Assembly: GCA_963802205.1 (NCBI GenBank)
Contig: CAWDHW010000014.1
Span: forward strand, 1-64,000
Length of the DNA stretch: 64,000 bases
Reading direction: 5' to 3'
DNA from: DYRB01 sp963802205
GTDB taxonomy: Bacteria > Pseudomonadota > Gammaproteobacteria > Chromatiales > Chromatiaceae
This document shows positions 9,362-17,967 of this stretch, piece by piece (within the stretch, counting starts at the first letter, position 1; every line of letters begins with the position of its first letter). A program made the position numbers and the translations under genes. The notes beneath the pieces were generated by a model. The model worked only from the letters and a program-made list of their open reading frames with translations. It was not told where the DNA came from and did no database searches.

Positions 9362-9925
9362 TCAAACCCGCGCCATGAATTCCCCGGTGACGGTGTTGAC
9401 CTTGATGGCATCCTCCGGGGAGAGATACTCGGGAACCTGAACCACCAGGCCGGTGTTGGTGGTGGCGGGCTTGTTGCGGGCGGAGGCGGAGGCCCCCTTG
9501 ATGGAAGGGGCACAGTCCACGACCTGAAGGATGACGGTGGCCGGCAGTTCTATTCCCACAGCGGCGCCATCGACCACCAGGGCGCAGATCCCCTCCAGGC
9601 CGTCGGTGAGGTAGGGGAGCTCGGCCTCCATCGCCTCCAGGTCGAAGGTGTGCTGCTCGAAGGTGTCGCGGTCCATGAAGGTGCAGCCGTCGGCGTCCTG
9701 ATAGAGGAATTGCACGGAGCGGCGCTCGAAGTCTACGGTCTGCACCACATCGTCGCCCTTGTAGCTCGCCAGCACCTTCTGCCGCGTCACCACGTTGCGG
9801 CCGCGGATCTTGTAGAGGGTGTTGCCGCTGCGCGAAGAGGCGGTCTGGACCTGGAGTTCGTTGACGTAGACGCTGGCGCCATCGACGTCGATGACGAGTC
9901 CCTTTTTGATTTCACTGGCTTTCAT
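9362..9925 (-). CDS. efpL: Elongation factor P-like protein EfpL (YeiP)
   Basis: A 187-residue EF-P paralogue of the YeiP/EfpL type, which relieves ribosome stalling at particular proline-containing motifs. It starts MKASEIKKGLV and has the three OB-like domains. The C-terminal signature IKGASASARNKPATTNTGL followed by VQVPEYLSPED is diagnostic for YeiP rather than canonical EF-P. The domain I loop reads SSRSGNTLYK, with Arg rather than a modifiable Lys at the tip. It converges on der. The start at 9925 matches family length; the longer upstream frame is spurious. Confidence 0.93.
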   Translation of the reverse strand: MKASEIKKGLVIDVDGASVYVNELQVQTASSRSGNTLYKIRGRNVVTRQKVLASYKGDDVVQTVDFERRSVQFLYQDADGCTFMDRDTFEQHTFDLEAMEAELPYLTDGLEGICALVVDGAAVGIELPATVILQVVDCAPSIKGASASARNKPATTNTGLVVQVPEYLSPEDAIKVNTVTGEFMARV

Positions 9926-10390
9926 GGAGTGGCTTGCGAACCGGGTGGGTGGGTGGGGGGCACATGATACCGGCCCATCGCCAAGGTGACAGCAGACCTC
10001 GGCCAGGCTGGGGGCGTCGCGAGGAGGTTGACCGCCGCCTGCGACCTGCGTAAGGTGCGCGCCCACCCGCCGGGGGAGCAATAAGAGCGGTGTAGCTGGC
10101 TCGGGAGGCCATACTAGCCGCCAAGGCGGGGGCAGCGCGGACCGGGGGGTCCGTCGGATCTTGCCCCGGTGGATGGCGCCGCGCTTGAGAGACCCGGGGG
10201 CGCGCGGGTCGCCGTCGCCCATCTGGCCAAAGATTGCGGGTGCCATCATGTTGCCCGCAGCACGATAAGACTAAAAGTTGCAGGCGGGCTGTGGGCGTTT
10301 CGTCGCTCCCGGCCGCTGCCTCCCGCAACGCCGGCGCGTCCTTGCGTTCAGGCGTTCGGGTCGCAACCTTGAGCGGAGGAGGACTCCACC
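9926..10390. other. Intergenic region without a recognised gene
   Basis: This 465-base gap between the divergent efpL and STAS genes shows no ORF with coding character and no tRNA-like or terminator-like structure. It must contain the promoters of both genes. A GGAGGAGG ribosome site for the STAS gene lies at its right end. Confidence 0.5.
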
Positions 10391-10732
10391 ATGCCCATGA
10401 GCGTCACGTTCATCCCGGAAGAGGACAGGCTCGACCTGTCGTTCGACGGCAATCTGGACCTCACCATATCCGAGGGCCTGTGCGGGCTGTCGTCCAACAT
10501 CCCCGCGAACCTGCGTACCTGCGTCCTGGACCTGACGCGGGTGGACCGGGTCTTCGACTCCGGGCTTGCCCTGCTGCAACTCCTGTGCACGGGGCTGCGC
10601 CGGGTTGGGGCGACCCTGGTCGTGCTCGGTGACCACCCAGAGATCGCGCGCTGCATCTCCCGGGTCGTGGGCAATGTCCTCTATGTCTCCCCCCTGGACC
10701 GCGAGGTCCGCCCGCACCTGCGCGCCGTCTGA
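10391..10732 (+). CDS. STAS-domain protein (anti-sigma-factor-antagonist-like)
   Basis: A stand-alone 113-residue STAS domain. The pattern LDLSFDGNLDLTISEGL, LRTCVLDLTRVDRVFDSGLA and ATLVVLGDHPEIARCI matches the alternating strand/helix fold. The VFDSGLALL segment corresponds to the position of the phosphorylatable Ser in SpoIIAA-like proteins. Such proteins usually switch anti-sigma factors or sensor kinases, but no kinase or phosphatase partner is adjacent. A very strong GGAGGAGG ribosome site precedes the ATG. The next gene is parC, 109 bases on. Confidence 0.8.
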   Translation: MPMSVTFIPEEDRLDLSFDGNLDLTISEGLCGLSSNIPANLRTCVLDLTRVDRVFDSGLALLQLLCTGLRRVGATLVVLGDHPEIARCISRVVGNVLYVSPLDREVRPHLRAV

Positions 10733-10841
10733 GGGGCCCTCGGGTGCCTGGCCCGAGGCGGCGAGGGGTCGGCTCTATTTGTCGTCCCGCCCGCCTTGCC
10801 CCATCATGGGCGGCTGATTCCAGAGCCACGCGGCGCCGGCC

Positions 10842-13091
10842 ATGAGCGACACCATCACCTATCACCCGGAGGGCCTGGAGCGCATGCCGCTCCATGTCTT
10901 CAGCGAGAAGGCGTACCTGGACTATTCCATGTACGTCATCCTGGACCGGGCCCTGCCCAATGTCGGCGATGGGCTCAAGCCCGTACAGCGGCGCATCCTC
11001 TACGCCATGTCGGAACTGGGGCTCTCGGCGGCGGCCAAGTTCAAGAAGTCCGCCCGCACCGTGGGCGACGTGCTCGGCAAGTTCCACCCCCACGGGGACA
11101 GCGCCTGCTATGAGGCCATGGTCCTCATGGCCCAGTCCTTCTCCTACCGGTACCCCCTGATCGACGGCCAGGGCAACTGGGGCTCCGCCGACGAGCCCAA
11201 GTCCTTCGCCGCCATGCGCTACACGGAGGCGCGGCTGACCCCCTACGCGGAGGTCTTGCTCGGGGAGGTGGATCAGGGGACCGTGGACTGGGTCCCCAAC
11301 TTCGACGGCACCTTGCAAGAGCCGTCCCTGCTCCCTGCCCGCCTGCCCAACCTGCTGCTCAACGGGGCGACCGGGATCGCCGTGGGCATGGCCACCGACA
11401 TCCCCTCCCACAACCTGCGGGAGGTGGCTCGCGCCTGCATCCACCTGCTGGAGAGGCCCGAGGCGACGGTGGCGGACCTGTGCCGCTTCGTCCCAGGGCC
11501 GGACTTCCCCACTGCGGCGGAGATCGTCACCCCGCCGGAGGACCTGCGGCGGATGTACGAGACCGGCAACGGCAGTGTGCGCCTGCGGGCCCGCTACGAG
11601 ATCGACCAGGGCGACATCGTCATCACGGCGCTGCCCTATCAGGTCTCCGGCAACCGCATCATGGAGCAGATCGCGGCCCAGATGCAGGCCAAGAAGCTGC
11701 CTATGCTGGAGGACCTGCGCGACGAGTCCGATCACGAGTCGCCGACCCGCCTGGTGCTGGTCCCACGCTCCAGTAGGGTGGACGTGGAGCGGCTCATGTC
11801 GCATCTGTTCGCCACCACGGACCTGGAGCGCAGTTATCGGGTCAACCTGAATCTGATTGCCCGCAACGGCCGGCCGCGGGTCATGGATCTCCGCGAGATC
11901 CTGGTGGAATGGCTCCAGTTTCGCACCGACACGGTGCGCCGCCGCCTCCAGCACCGCCTGGACAAGGTCCTGGAGCGCTTGCACCTGTTGGACGGCCTGC
12001 TGATTGCCTACCTCAATATCGACGAGGTGATCCGTATCGTCCGCGGCGAGGACGAGCCCAAGCCGGTCTTGATGGCCCGCTTCGACCTGACCGACACCCA
12101 GGCCGAGTACGTCCTCAACACCAGGCTGCGCCAGCTTGCCCGCCTGGAAGAGATGAAGATCCGTGCCGAGCAGGAAGAGCTGGCCCGGGAGCGAGACTGG
12201 CTCCAGGGAACCCTGGGCTCGGACGCGGCCCTCAAGGCCCTGATCCGGGGCGAAATCGAGGCCGATGCCGCGAAGTACGGGGATGCCCGGCGGTCGCTGC
12301 TGGTCGAGCGCCTGGCCGCCAGCGCCCTGGACGAGACCGAGCTGGCCCCCAGCGAGCCCTTGACCGTGGTCCTGTCCCAGAAGGGCTGGGTGCGCGCCGG
12401 CAAGGGCCATGACCTGGACCCCAGGTCACTGAGTTACAAGGCCGGGGACGGTTTTCTCGCCAGCGTCCATGTACGCAGCAGCCAGGCGGTGGTGTTTCTC
12501 GACTCCACCGGGCGCAGTTATTCGACGCCGGCACACCTGCTCCCCTCGGCCCGGGGCCAGGGAGAGCCGCTTACGGGGCGCCTGAGCCCGCCGGCCGGGG
12601 CCGAGTTCGTCGCTATTCTTGCCGGGGAGCCGGGGCAACGCCTGCTCCTGGCCTCGGATGCAGGCTATGGCTTCGTCGTCACCCTGGAGGACCTTTACGC
12701 CAAGCCCAAGGCCGGCAAGGCGGTCTTGAGCCTCCCCACCGGGGCACGGGTCTTGCCGCCGGTAGCGGTCACAGATCCGACTTCAGACCGCCTGGCGGCG
12801 GTCACCAATACAGGGCACCTATTGGTCTTTCCGGTCGCCGAACTGCCTGAGTTGGCACGCGGCAAGGGCAACAAGATCCTCGGCATCCCCTCGGCCAGGG
12901 TCGCGGCCCGGGAGGAGTTTCTCTGCGCCCTGGCGGTAATTCCGCCAGGCCTTGGCCTGACGATCCTGTCAGGCAAGCGCCACTTCACGCTCAAGCCCGG
13001 GGACCTCGACGCCTACCAGGGAGAGCGGGGGCGCCGCGGGCACCTGCTCCCCCGGGGCTTCCAGCGGGTCGATGGCGTTACGGTGGGTTAG
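10842..13091 (+). CDS. parC: DNA topoisomerase IV subunit A
   Basis: ParC is the DNA-cleaving subunit of topoisomerase IV, which decatenates replicated chromosomes. At 749 residues it has normal length. The catalytic tyrosine is Tyr127 in AAMRYTEARL. The quinolone-resistance region reads GKFHPHGDSACYEA, with Ser87 and Glu91 as in drug-sensitive enzymes. The C-terminal beta-pinwheel starts near residue 500 (VVLSQKGWVRAGKGHD). The parE partner is not in the window. Confidence 0.97.
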   Translation: MSDTITYHPEGLERMPLHVFSEKAYLDYSMYVILDRALPNVGDGLKPVQRRILYAMSELGLSAAAKFKKSARTVGDVLGKFHPHGDSACYEAMVLMAQSFSYRYPLIDGQGNWGSADEPKSFAAMRYTEARLTPYAEVLLGEVDQGTVDWVPNFDGTLQEPSLLPARLPNLLLNGATGIAVGMATDIPSHNLREVARACIHLLERPEATVADLCRFVPGPDFPTAAEIVTPPEDLRRMYETGNGSVRLRARYEIDQGDIVITALPYQVSGNRIMEQIAAQMQAKKLPMLEDLRDESDHESPTRLVLVPRSSRVDVERLMSHLFATTDLERSYRVNLNLIARNGRPRVMDLREILVEWLQFRTDTVRRRLQHRLDKVLERLHLLDGLLIAYLNIDEVIRIVRGEDEPKPVLMARFDLTDTQAEYVLNTRLRQLARLEEMKIRAEQEELARERDWLQGTLGSDAALKALIRGEIEADAAKYGDARRSLLVERLAASALDETELAPSEPLTVVLSQKGWVRAGKGHDLDPRSLSYKAGDGFLASVHVRSSQAVVFLDSTGRSYSTPAHLLPSARGQGEPLTGRLSPPAGAEFVAILAGEPGQRLLLASDAGYGFVVTLEDLYAKPKAGKAVLSLPTGARVLPPVAVTDPTSDRLAAVTNTGHLLVFPVAELPELARGKGNKILGIPSARVAAREEFLCALAVIPPGLGLTILSGKRHFTLKPGDLDAYQGERGRRGHLLPRGFQRVDGVTVG

Positions 13092-13170
13092 CGCGATACA
13101 GAAACACCGGCACGCCTTGTGGCACAGGGTGGTCGCTGCTACCTTCCTCGCTAAGCACGGGAGTACTCCA

Positions 13171-13305
13171 ATGAACGAAAAACGTCCGGCCACCCATCCG
13201 AAACGGCCCTACCGCTCACCGCGACTCACCGACTACGGCAGCATCGCCGCGCTGACTCAACAAAATGCAAATGGCCCTGACCTCCGACAAGGGCGGCAAC
13301 GATGA
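13171..13305 (+). CDS. Putative lasso-type RiPP precursor peptide (44 aa)
   Basis: This 44-residue peptide starts MNEKRPATHPKRPYRSPRL. It contains the leader motif Y-x2-P-x-L-x2-YG-x4-LT (Tyr14, Pro17, Leu19, Tyr22-Gly23, Leu28-Thr29), the pattern PqqD-type recognition elements bind in lasso precursors. A GGGAG ribosome site lies 9 bases before the ATG. The segment after the leader is QQNANGPDLRQGRQR. It has Asp37 seven residues after Gln30 but no clear Gly1 core start, so the core is uncertain. A shifted frame just downstream encodes TSDKGGNDDAFLSLGAPS, which looks more core-like, so a base error here is possible. It converges on the modification operon. Too small for most gene finders. Confidence 0.6.
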   Translation: MNEKRPATHPKRPYRSPRLTDYGSIAALTQQNANGPDLRQGRQR

Positions 13306-13356
13306 TGCGTTCCTGAGCCTTGGCGCGCCCTCCCGGCGGCTTGGCTGCCGCCCCGC

Positions 13357-15213
13357 TTACCCTGGTCGATGGGCCGGATTGGGGCCGGTCAACGTCAAGT
13401 CCAGGGTACGCAGCCAGTGATCGAGCAGTAGGGGGCGCAGGTTGACGTAGGACGTCAGGGCATCGCCGCCAAGGGAGGCCAAGGGTCGGATTCTTTGCCA
13501 GTCGATATAGGCAGCCAGCTCCGGGAGTGGCCTCCAGGTATCGACCCAACCCGCATCGGGCCGCGCCAGCAGTCCTTGATGGATGTTCCCCAGACCGGTC
13601 TTGGGGCGACGCAGAATCGCACGCGGCAGGTCGTCGTCCATGGCAAGCCGCAGCAGGTGCTTGTTGAACAGCCAGGGCAGCGGCGGCAACGCCAGGATCA
13701 GATCCAGGAGCCTTGGATCGAGATAGGGGTCGCGGATCTCCGGCAGCGTGAAGCCGGGATTCAAATAGAGTTCGTCGGTATTCCAGTCTGGCAGCACCAG
13801 GCCCGCGTGGATTTTCGGATGGCGCTCATTGCGGGGTGAGGGCTGCCACGCCCAGCACTCGTGCCAGCGCTGACGCAGGTCGAGCCGCGCCTCGAAGGCC
13901 GGGTTGAGCCACTCGGGATAGGGGATGGGTGTTTGGGGGTTGCCAGGTCCCGTAAGCCGACGCCAGCGCGCCATTAGCCCGGCGCCCAGCCCCGGGGGGC
14001 GCCGGTATCGCCAGGTGAGCCGCGCCAGGTCCAGCAGGATTCGCATCGGCCCCAGGCCCCGAAGCGTTCCAGGGCCGGACGAGTAGTGCAGCACGGTGTC
14101 GCCCCCTTCCCCCTCGAAGATCACCTGTGCCCGCTCGGCCGCCTTGCGATACATCGCAATCCACACAGCGGGATTGTAGAGCTCCACCGGCCGCGTCGTG
14201 GCAACGGGCGGATCCAGCAGCGGAAAGCGGTCGGCCTCGATGAAATCGATGGACATGTCCAGGTGCGCCGCCGCCAGGCTCGCGAAGCGGCGCTCCGCGC
14301 TGGGGTGGACCCGCTCGTAGACCACGCTCACGGCCGTCAGCCGCACCGGCCGCTGGGAGCGGACGCGCAGGTGCCGCACCATGGCGGCCATGGACGTTGA
14401 GTCCATGCCCCCGCTCATGGCGATCGCCACCGCATCGGTGCGCAGGCGATCAGCGATCGCCTGCCCGAAGACCTCACGGAAATGCTCGATGTACTCCGCC
14501 TCGCGGCGATAGCGCAGGAGCGGGACATCGATGGGGAAATCCCAATACCGGCGCCGCTGCACGCGGGCGCCTTCGACGACGAGGCTATGTGCCGGCGGCA
14601 CCGCCTGCACATCGGCGAAGGCGGTCAGCCCCTTGTCGTGCCACAGGTGGTCACCGAAAAGCAGAAAGGCGCCGATGGCCTCTTCGTCCAGGCGCCGGGA
14701 GATGGCCGGGTGCCCGAGCAGCGCGTAGAGGGCATTGGCGACGATCAGGAGGTCGCCGCGGTGGGCGTAGTAGAGTTGACGTACACCGAAGCGGTCCCGG
14801 GCGCAGAACAGCCGGCGCGCCCGCCCGTCCCAGATCGCGAAGGCAAAGTCGCCGAGCAGGTGGGACGGGCAATCGGCGCCCCATCTCAGGTAGGCGCGCA
14901 GGATCAGCTCCGCATCCTGTGTGCGCTCCAGGCTCAGGTCCCCGGCGCCCCCTAGCGCCTCAATCAGGGACTCGCGGTCGTCGATTCGGGCGTTGGCCAC
15001 AATCCAGATGGTGCCGTCCAGACTGCATGGCTGGCTGCCGTGACCATCCTCGTCGGTGGTGCGGTGCAGTGCATGCCCCATGCCGACACACCCCTCCACC
15101 CGCACGCCATGCGCATCCGATCCGCGATAGGCAAGCCTGGCGGTCAGCACCTCGATCAGGCCGCGTTCGACCGGCTCGCCGGCCAGATTCGCGACGACGA
15201 CGAACCCGCTCAT
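13357..15213 (-). CDS. Asparagine-synthetase-like lasso cyclase (McjC-type)
   Basis: A 618-residue protein with an N-terminal glutaminase-like half and a C-terminal asparagine-synthase half. The usual catalytic Cys2 is replaced (the protein starts MSGF), so glutamine hydrolysis is unlikely. This is typical of lasso cyclases, which use ATP to activate an Asp/Glu side chain. The ATP-binding PP-loop is intact: AIAMSGGMDSTSMAAMV. Other landmarks are FCARDRFGVRQLYY and VIFEGEGGDTVL. It is the last gene of the operon, 22 bases after the methyltransferase. A free-standing amidotransferase for another substrate is the alternative; the neighbours favour RiPP chemistry. Confidence 0.8.
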   Translation of the reverse strand: MSGFVVVANLAGEPVERGLIEVLTARLAYRGSDAHGVRVEGCVGMGHALHRTTDEDGHGSQPCSLDGTIWIVANARIDDRESLIEALGGAGDLSLERTQDAELILRAYLRWGADCPSHLLGDFAFAIWDGRARRLFCARDRFGVRQLYYAHRGDLLIVANALYALLGHPAISRRLDEEAIGAFLLFGDHLWHDKGLTAFADVQAVPPAHSLVVEGARVQRRRYWDFPIDVPLLRYRREAEYIEHFREVFGQAIADRLRTDAVAIAMSGGMDSTSMAAMVRHLRVRSQRPVRLTAVSVVYERVHPSAERRFASLAAAHLDMSIDFIEADRFPLLDPPVATTRPVELYNPAVWIAMYRKAAERAQVIFEGEGGDTVLHYSSGPGTLRGLGPMRILLDLARLTWRYRRPPGLGAGLMARWRRLTGPGNPQTPIPYPEWLNPAFEARLDLRQRWHECWAWQPSPRNERHPKIHAGLVLPDWNTDELYLNPGFTLPEIRDPYLDPRLLDLILALPPLPWLFNKHLLRLAMDDDLPRAILRRPKTGLGNIHQGLLARPDAGWVDTWRPLPELAAYIDWQRIRPLASLGGDALTSYVNLRPLLLDHWLRTLDLTLTGPNPAHRPG

Positions 15214-15235
15214 TTGGGAAGGTGCGGGCAGGCTA

Positions 15236-16384
15236 CTAGCGGGCGAACTGCTGCGCCATGGACCTCACCGCAAGTAAGGCCGCCTCCTGGTCCTGAAAAC
15301 GGGTTGCGAACTGTGTCGCCGCCGCCTCGGCGATGCACCCCAAGCTCTTGCCCTCGTTTAATGCACACAGTACGTACCGCATCCAGTCGCCGTCGTTCGT
15401 CAGCGCCGGCACATAATCGTCCACCTGGGTTCTGAGCTGCTCCGGGGACAGGAGGGTGGCGTAGTAGGTCGATTGGGCGAGTTGCGCCTTCTTTTGCCTG
15501 CCGTCCCCGCCCGCGACCACCGAGGTATCCCAGCGCCACAGATAATCGTCTCCCATCAGTTTTGCCCTTAGCCTGACCTCAACCGAGTCACCCGGCAGGA
15601 GGTCCAATGGGTGCAGGAATGGCAGGAAGAGACGCGCGTAAACAGACTCCGGCCCCCCGGGCCTGGTCGAGAGCACCGATTGGGAGTCCAACTCGGACTC
15701 GAACCACAGGCCAATGCCATGCGCAAGGCCTGGCTCGGCGATGGTCCAGCCCATGTCGGCCTGCACGTCGGGGCTCTCGATTGCGGCATAGTCCAGCTCC
15801 GCCCATCGCCTGGGTTCGCCAAGCAGTGCATCGGCGCCGAATCTCACCCGGTGGGTGGAATTGGCCAGGGCGCGGCGCAGCATGCCCAAGTCGAGCCCCG
15901 GGATCAGGTTGCCAATGCCCCCGATCCTTTGGTCATACCACTCCGGGAGGCTCAACAGCGCACCCCACAGGGTCTCGCGTCGTGGAATCAGCACGCCGCC
16001 TGCGGCCAGGAATCGCCTGCGGGCATCGATGAGGGTTGGGATGTGCCGCCCGAAGATTGGCAGGACGCCGTGGAGATCCGAGACGATGACGTCCACCCGT
16101 TCGGGCAGTTGCACCTCGAACGAGTCGCTGCGCAGAAAGCGGATTCGGTCATCGAGGGCATTGTCCCGCGCAATCCACTCTGCCGCGTAGATGATCTCCG
16201 ATGGCTCAAGGGCGTAGACGCGGCTCGCACCGAGCTGCGCGGCCAGCAATGCGAAGATCCCCGTACCGGTGCCGATATCGAGGACGGTGCAGCCGGGCTG
16301 TATCGCGCGCCGCAGCGCGGCCTCGTAGGCGCCCATGCGCACCCCATCGCTTACCATCCAGGCATGTTCATCGAGTCGGTACAT
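15236..16384 (-). CDS. PRMT-like class I SAM methyltransferase with C-terminal PqqD-like segment
   Basis: A 382-residue methyltransferase. It starts MYRLDEHAWMVSDGVRMGAY, the N-terminal motif of the protein arginine methyltransferase fold. It continues with SAM motif I VLDIGTGTGIFALLAAQLGA and acidic motif YALEPSE. The loop that holds two glutamates in true PRMTs reads VSDLHGVLP here, so arginine methylation is not assured. The last 45 or so residues (LNEGKSLGCIAEAA, TRFQDQEAALLAVRSM) resemble the helical part of PqqD. The start at 16384 overlaps the kinase gene by 17 bases, implying translational coupling. I infer that it methylates the RiPP product; the target is unknown. Confidence 0.75.
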   Translation of the reverse strand: MYRLDEHAWMVSDGVRMGAYEAALRRAIQPGCTVLDIGTGTGIFALLAAQLGASRVYALEPSEIIYAAEWIARDNALDDRIRFLRSDSFEVQLPERVDVIVSDLHGVLPIFGRHIPTLIDARRRFLAAGGVLIPRRETLWGALLSLPEWYDQRIGGIGNLIPGLDLGMLRRALANSTHRVRFGADALLGEPRRWAELDYAAIESPDVQADMGWTIAEPGLAHGIGLWFESELDSQSVLSTRPGGPESVYARLFLPFLHPLDLLPGDSVEVRLRAKLMGDDYLWRWDTSVVAGGDGRQKKAQLAQSTYYATLLSPEQLRTQVDDYVPALTNDGDWMRYVLCALNEGKSLGCIAEAAATQFATRFQDQEAALLAVRSMAQQFAR

Positions 16385-17408
16385 GGCCGTGCTCCCGAAA
16401 ATCTTCCAACAGCCGTGCGCCCAGCCCGTCAAGGGCCGCAAGGCCCGATCCAAGGCGCAACCGCAGCACGGGGACCTGCCGCACCAACTCCGCCAACAAC
16501 AGGAACTCCTCACGACGCATGGCGCGAGTCAAAAGTTCGTTGCGGTAGCTGTGCGCTATGAGTAAGGACAGGGCCTCATGGCCCCGCAGCCTCTCGCTGG
16601 AGAACGGCCCCGGCGCAGCGGCTCCGTGATCGAGGACGTATACGGCACCGGGTGGGACGGACCCCGCATGAAAGGCGAGCCCCTCGGCCGCGAGATCCAG
16701 GTAACGCCGATCCCAGGTCGGGGAAAGGAGCGGCTTCGCGTCCACCGCCCCATAGAGGTGTTCCACCAGGTCCGGGCGCAGCCGCAGTCGCGGGTACCCG
16801 GAGCGGACGCGCAAGCCATAGCGCCCCCTGTCGATGGGCAGCACGTCGTCACTCAACACAGGGCAGCCCTCCCGGGCAAGGACTGCCGTCAGCGTCGATT
16901 TACCGGCCCCGGATGCCCCCACCACAGACAAGGCGCGACCGTCCGCGACCACGGCCCCGCTGTGCAAGCAGACGATGCCGCGCAGCCGCAGTACGAACCC
17001 CAGGATCGGACCCAACAGGTAGAGCGCCGCGTCTTCAGGACCAAGCCCGCTCCCCCAGCGGCACCACAGGGCGCCGGCCCCGGCGTCCAGGACAAACTCG
17101 ATACCCTCGGCGTAGTTGAAGCGGTAGATCGAACCACTGCGACGCTCGACCATCAGCCAGGGCTGGCCGCTGGCGCCGGTCTCGGGACTCACATAGAAAG
17201 GCTGGGCGGGGCCCGCCCGATCCAGGTCCGAGGGGCTTGGCAGGGCGCCCAGGCGAACCTCGATATCCGGCTCGCCAAGGTCTGCCGCAACCGGGTCAAG
17301 ACCGGGGAGATCGAGGTCGGCGGCGAGCCGCAAACCATAGACCGAATAGTGCCGCGTCCCTCTGTCGATGCGGGCAGACGCTTGGGTACGTGCCTCAGTT
17401 CCGATCAT
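16368..17408 (-). CDS. HprK-like serine kinase of a RiPP cluster
   Basis: A 346-residue protein. Its C-terminal half is an HPr kinase/PEPCK-like domain with Walker A GASGAGKSTLTA and a following SDDVLPID metal motif. The N-terminal half (HYSVYGLRLAADLDLPGLD, YRFNYAEGIEFVLDAG) is the extra domain found in kinase genes next to PqqD and asparagine-synthetase genes. Known relatives in lasso clusters (ThcoK, PadeK) phosphorylate a C-terminal Ser of the precursor. Whether this enzyme does so is inference. It overlaps pqqD-like by 14 bases and the methyltransferase by 17. Confidence 0.8.
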   Translation of the reverse strand: MIGTEARTQASARIDRGTRHYSVYGLRLAADLDLPGLDPVAADLGEPDIEVRLGALPSPSDLDRAGPAQPFYVSPETGASGQPWLMVERRSGSIYRFNYAEGIEFVLDAGAGALWCRWGSGLGPEDAALYLLGPILGFVLRLRGIVCLHSGAVVADGRALSVVGASGAGKSTLTAVLAREGCPVLSDDVLPIDRGRYGLRVRSGYPRLRLRPDLVEHLYGAVDAKPLLSPTWDRRYLDLAAEGLAFHAGSVPPGAVYVLDHGAAAPGPFSSERLRGHEALSLLIAHSYRNELLTRAMRREEFLLLAELVRQVPVLRLRLGSGLAALDGLGARLLEDFREHGHVPTR

Positions 17409-17715
17409 CGCGGACGGTCACGGGCTCTCGCGACGGGGCCCCGACTTGCAAAAGCCCTCTTGCCGCCAGGGCCGCGATCAGTTTGGTGAGGTCCCGCTCA
17501 AGCCTCTCTGGCTCCACATCGTACTCGTCCAGCAGGACGGCATAGAGGTCCGCGAGCCGCTCATGCTCGGTCAGGAGCTGCCAGATCCGGGTACCAATCT
17601 CGTCGAGACCGAAGTACCGCTCGCTGTCGATGTCCAGCAGGACCGACTCTCCGGAAACCTGTTGGAACAGGACGCTCCCGGCAATCTTGACGGTATCGTC
17701 GAGGGTGGGCGTCAT
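17395..17715 (-). CDS. PqqD-family RiPP recognition element (lasso B1-type)
   Basis: A 106-residue PqqD-like winged-helix protein. Diagnostic segments are LLDIDSERYFGLDEIGTRIW, LADLYAVLLDEYDVEPERLE and LIAALAARGLLQVG. In lasso peptide pathways such a stand-alone B1 protein binds the precursor leader and delivers it to the maturation enzymes. It is the first gene of the four-gene leftward operon. Its start lies 252 bases from divergent glgX, so the operon promoter should be in that gap. Confidence 0.85.
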   Translation of the reverse strand: MTPTLDDTVKIAGSVLFQQVSGESVLLDIDSERYFGLDEIGTRIWQLLTEHERLADLYAVLLDEYDVEPERLERDLTKLIAALAARGLLQVGAPSREPVTVRDDRN

Positions 17716-17967
17716 TGTCTGTGCAGATCGGTTGCTTCAGGTTCAGGATTGGGCCCCATCATATCAAAGATATCGGGCGCCAGATTCGAGGTGGGGCCGC
17801 CGCCTCGGGTGCATCGGCCCCTGGCTCAAACGCGGTCCGGCCCTGTACGCGGTTCAGGCCGGGTTGTACCATCCAGCCGCGGTTCCGGTACCCGTTCGGT
17901 CGCCGGGACCCACCGGCGGTCCTATTCGGGCGCGGCCATCATCACCCAAGGACCCTGCAGAACGACG

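Noticed and set aside
10461..12410. A 649-residue open frame on the minus strand opposite parC
   Set aside because: A shadow of parC, rich in Gly/Arg/Gln with no recognisable motif.
13335..13352. Hairpin GGCGGC/GCCGCC between precursor and cyclase as a terminator
   Set aside because: The stem is only six pairs and no T-run follows on either strand.
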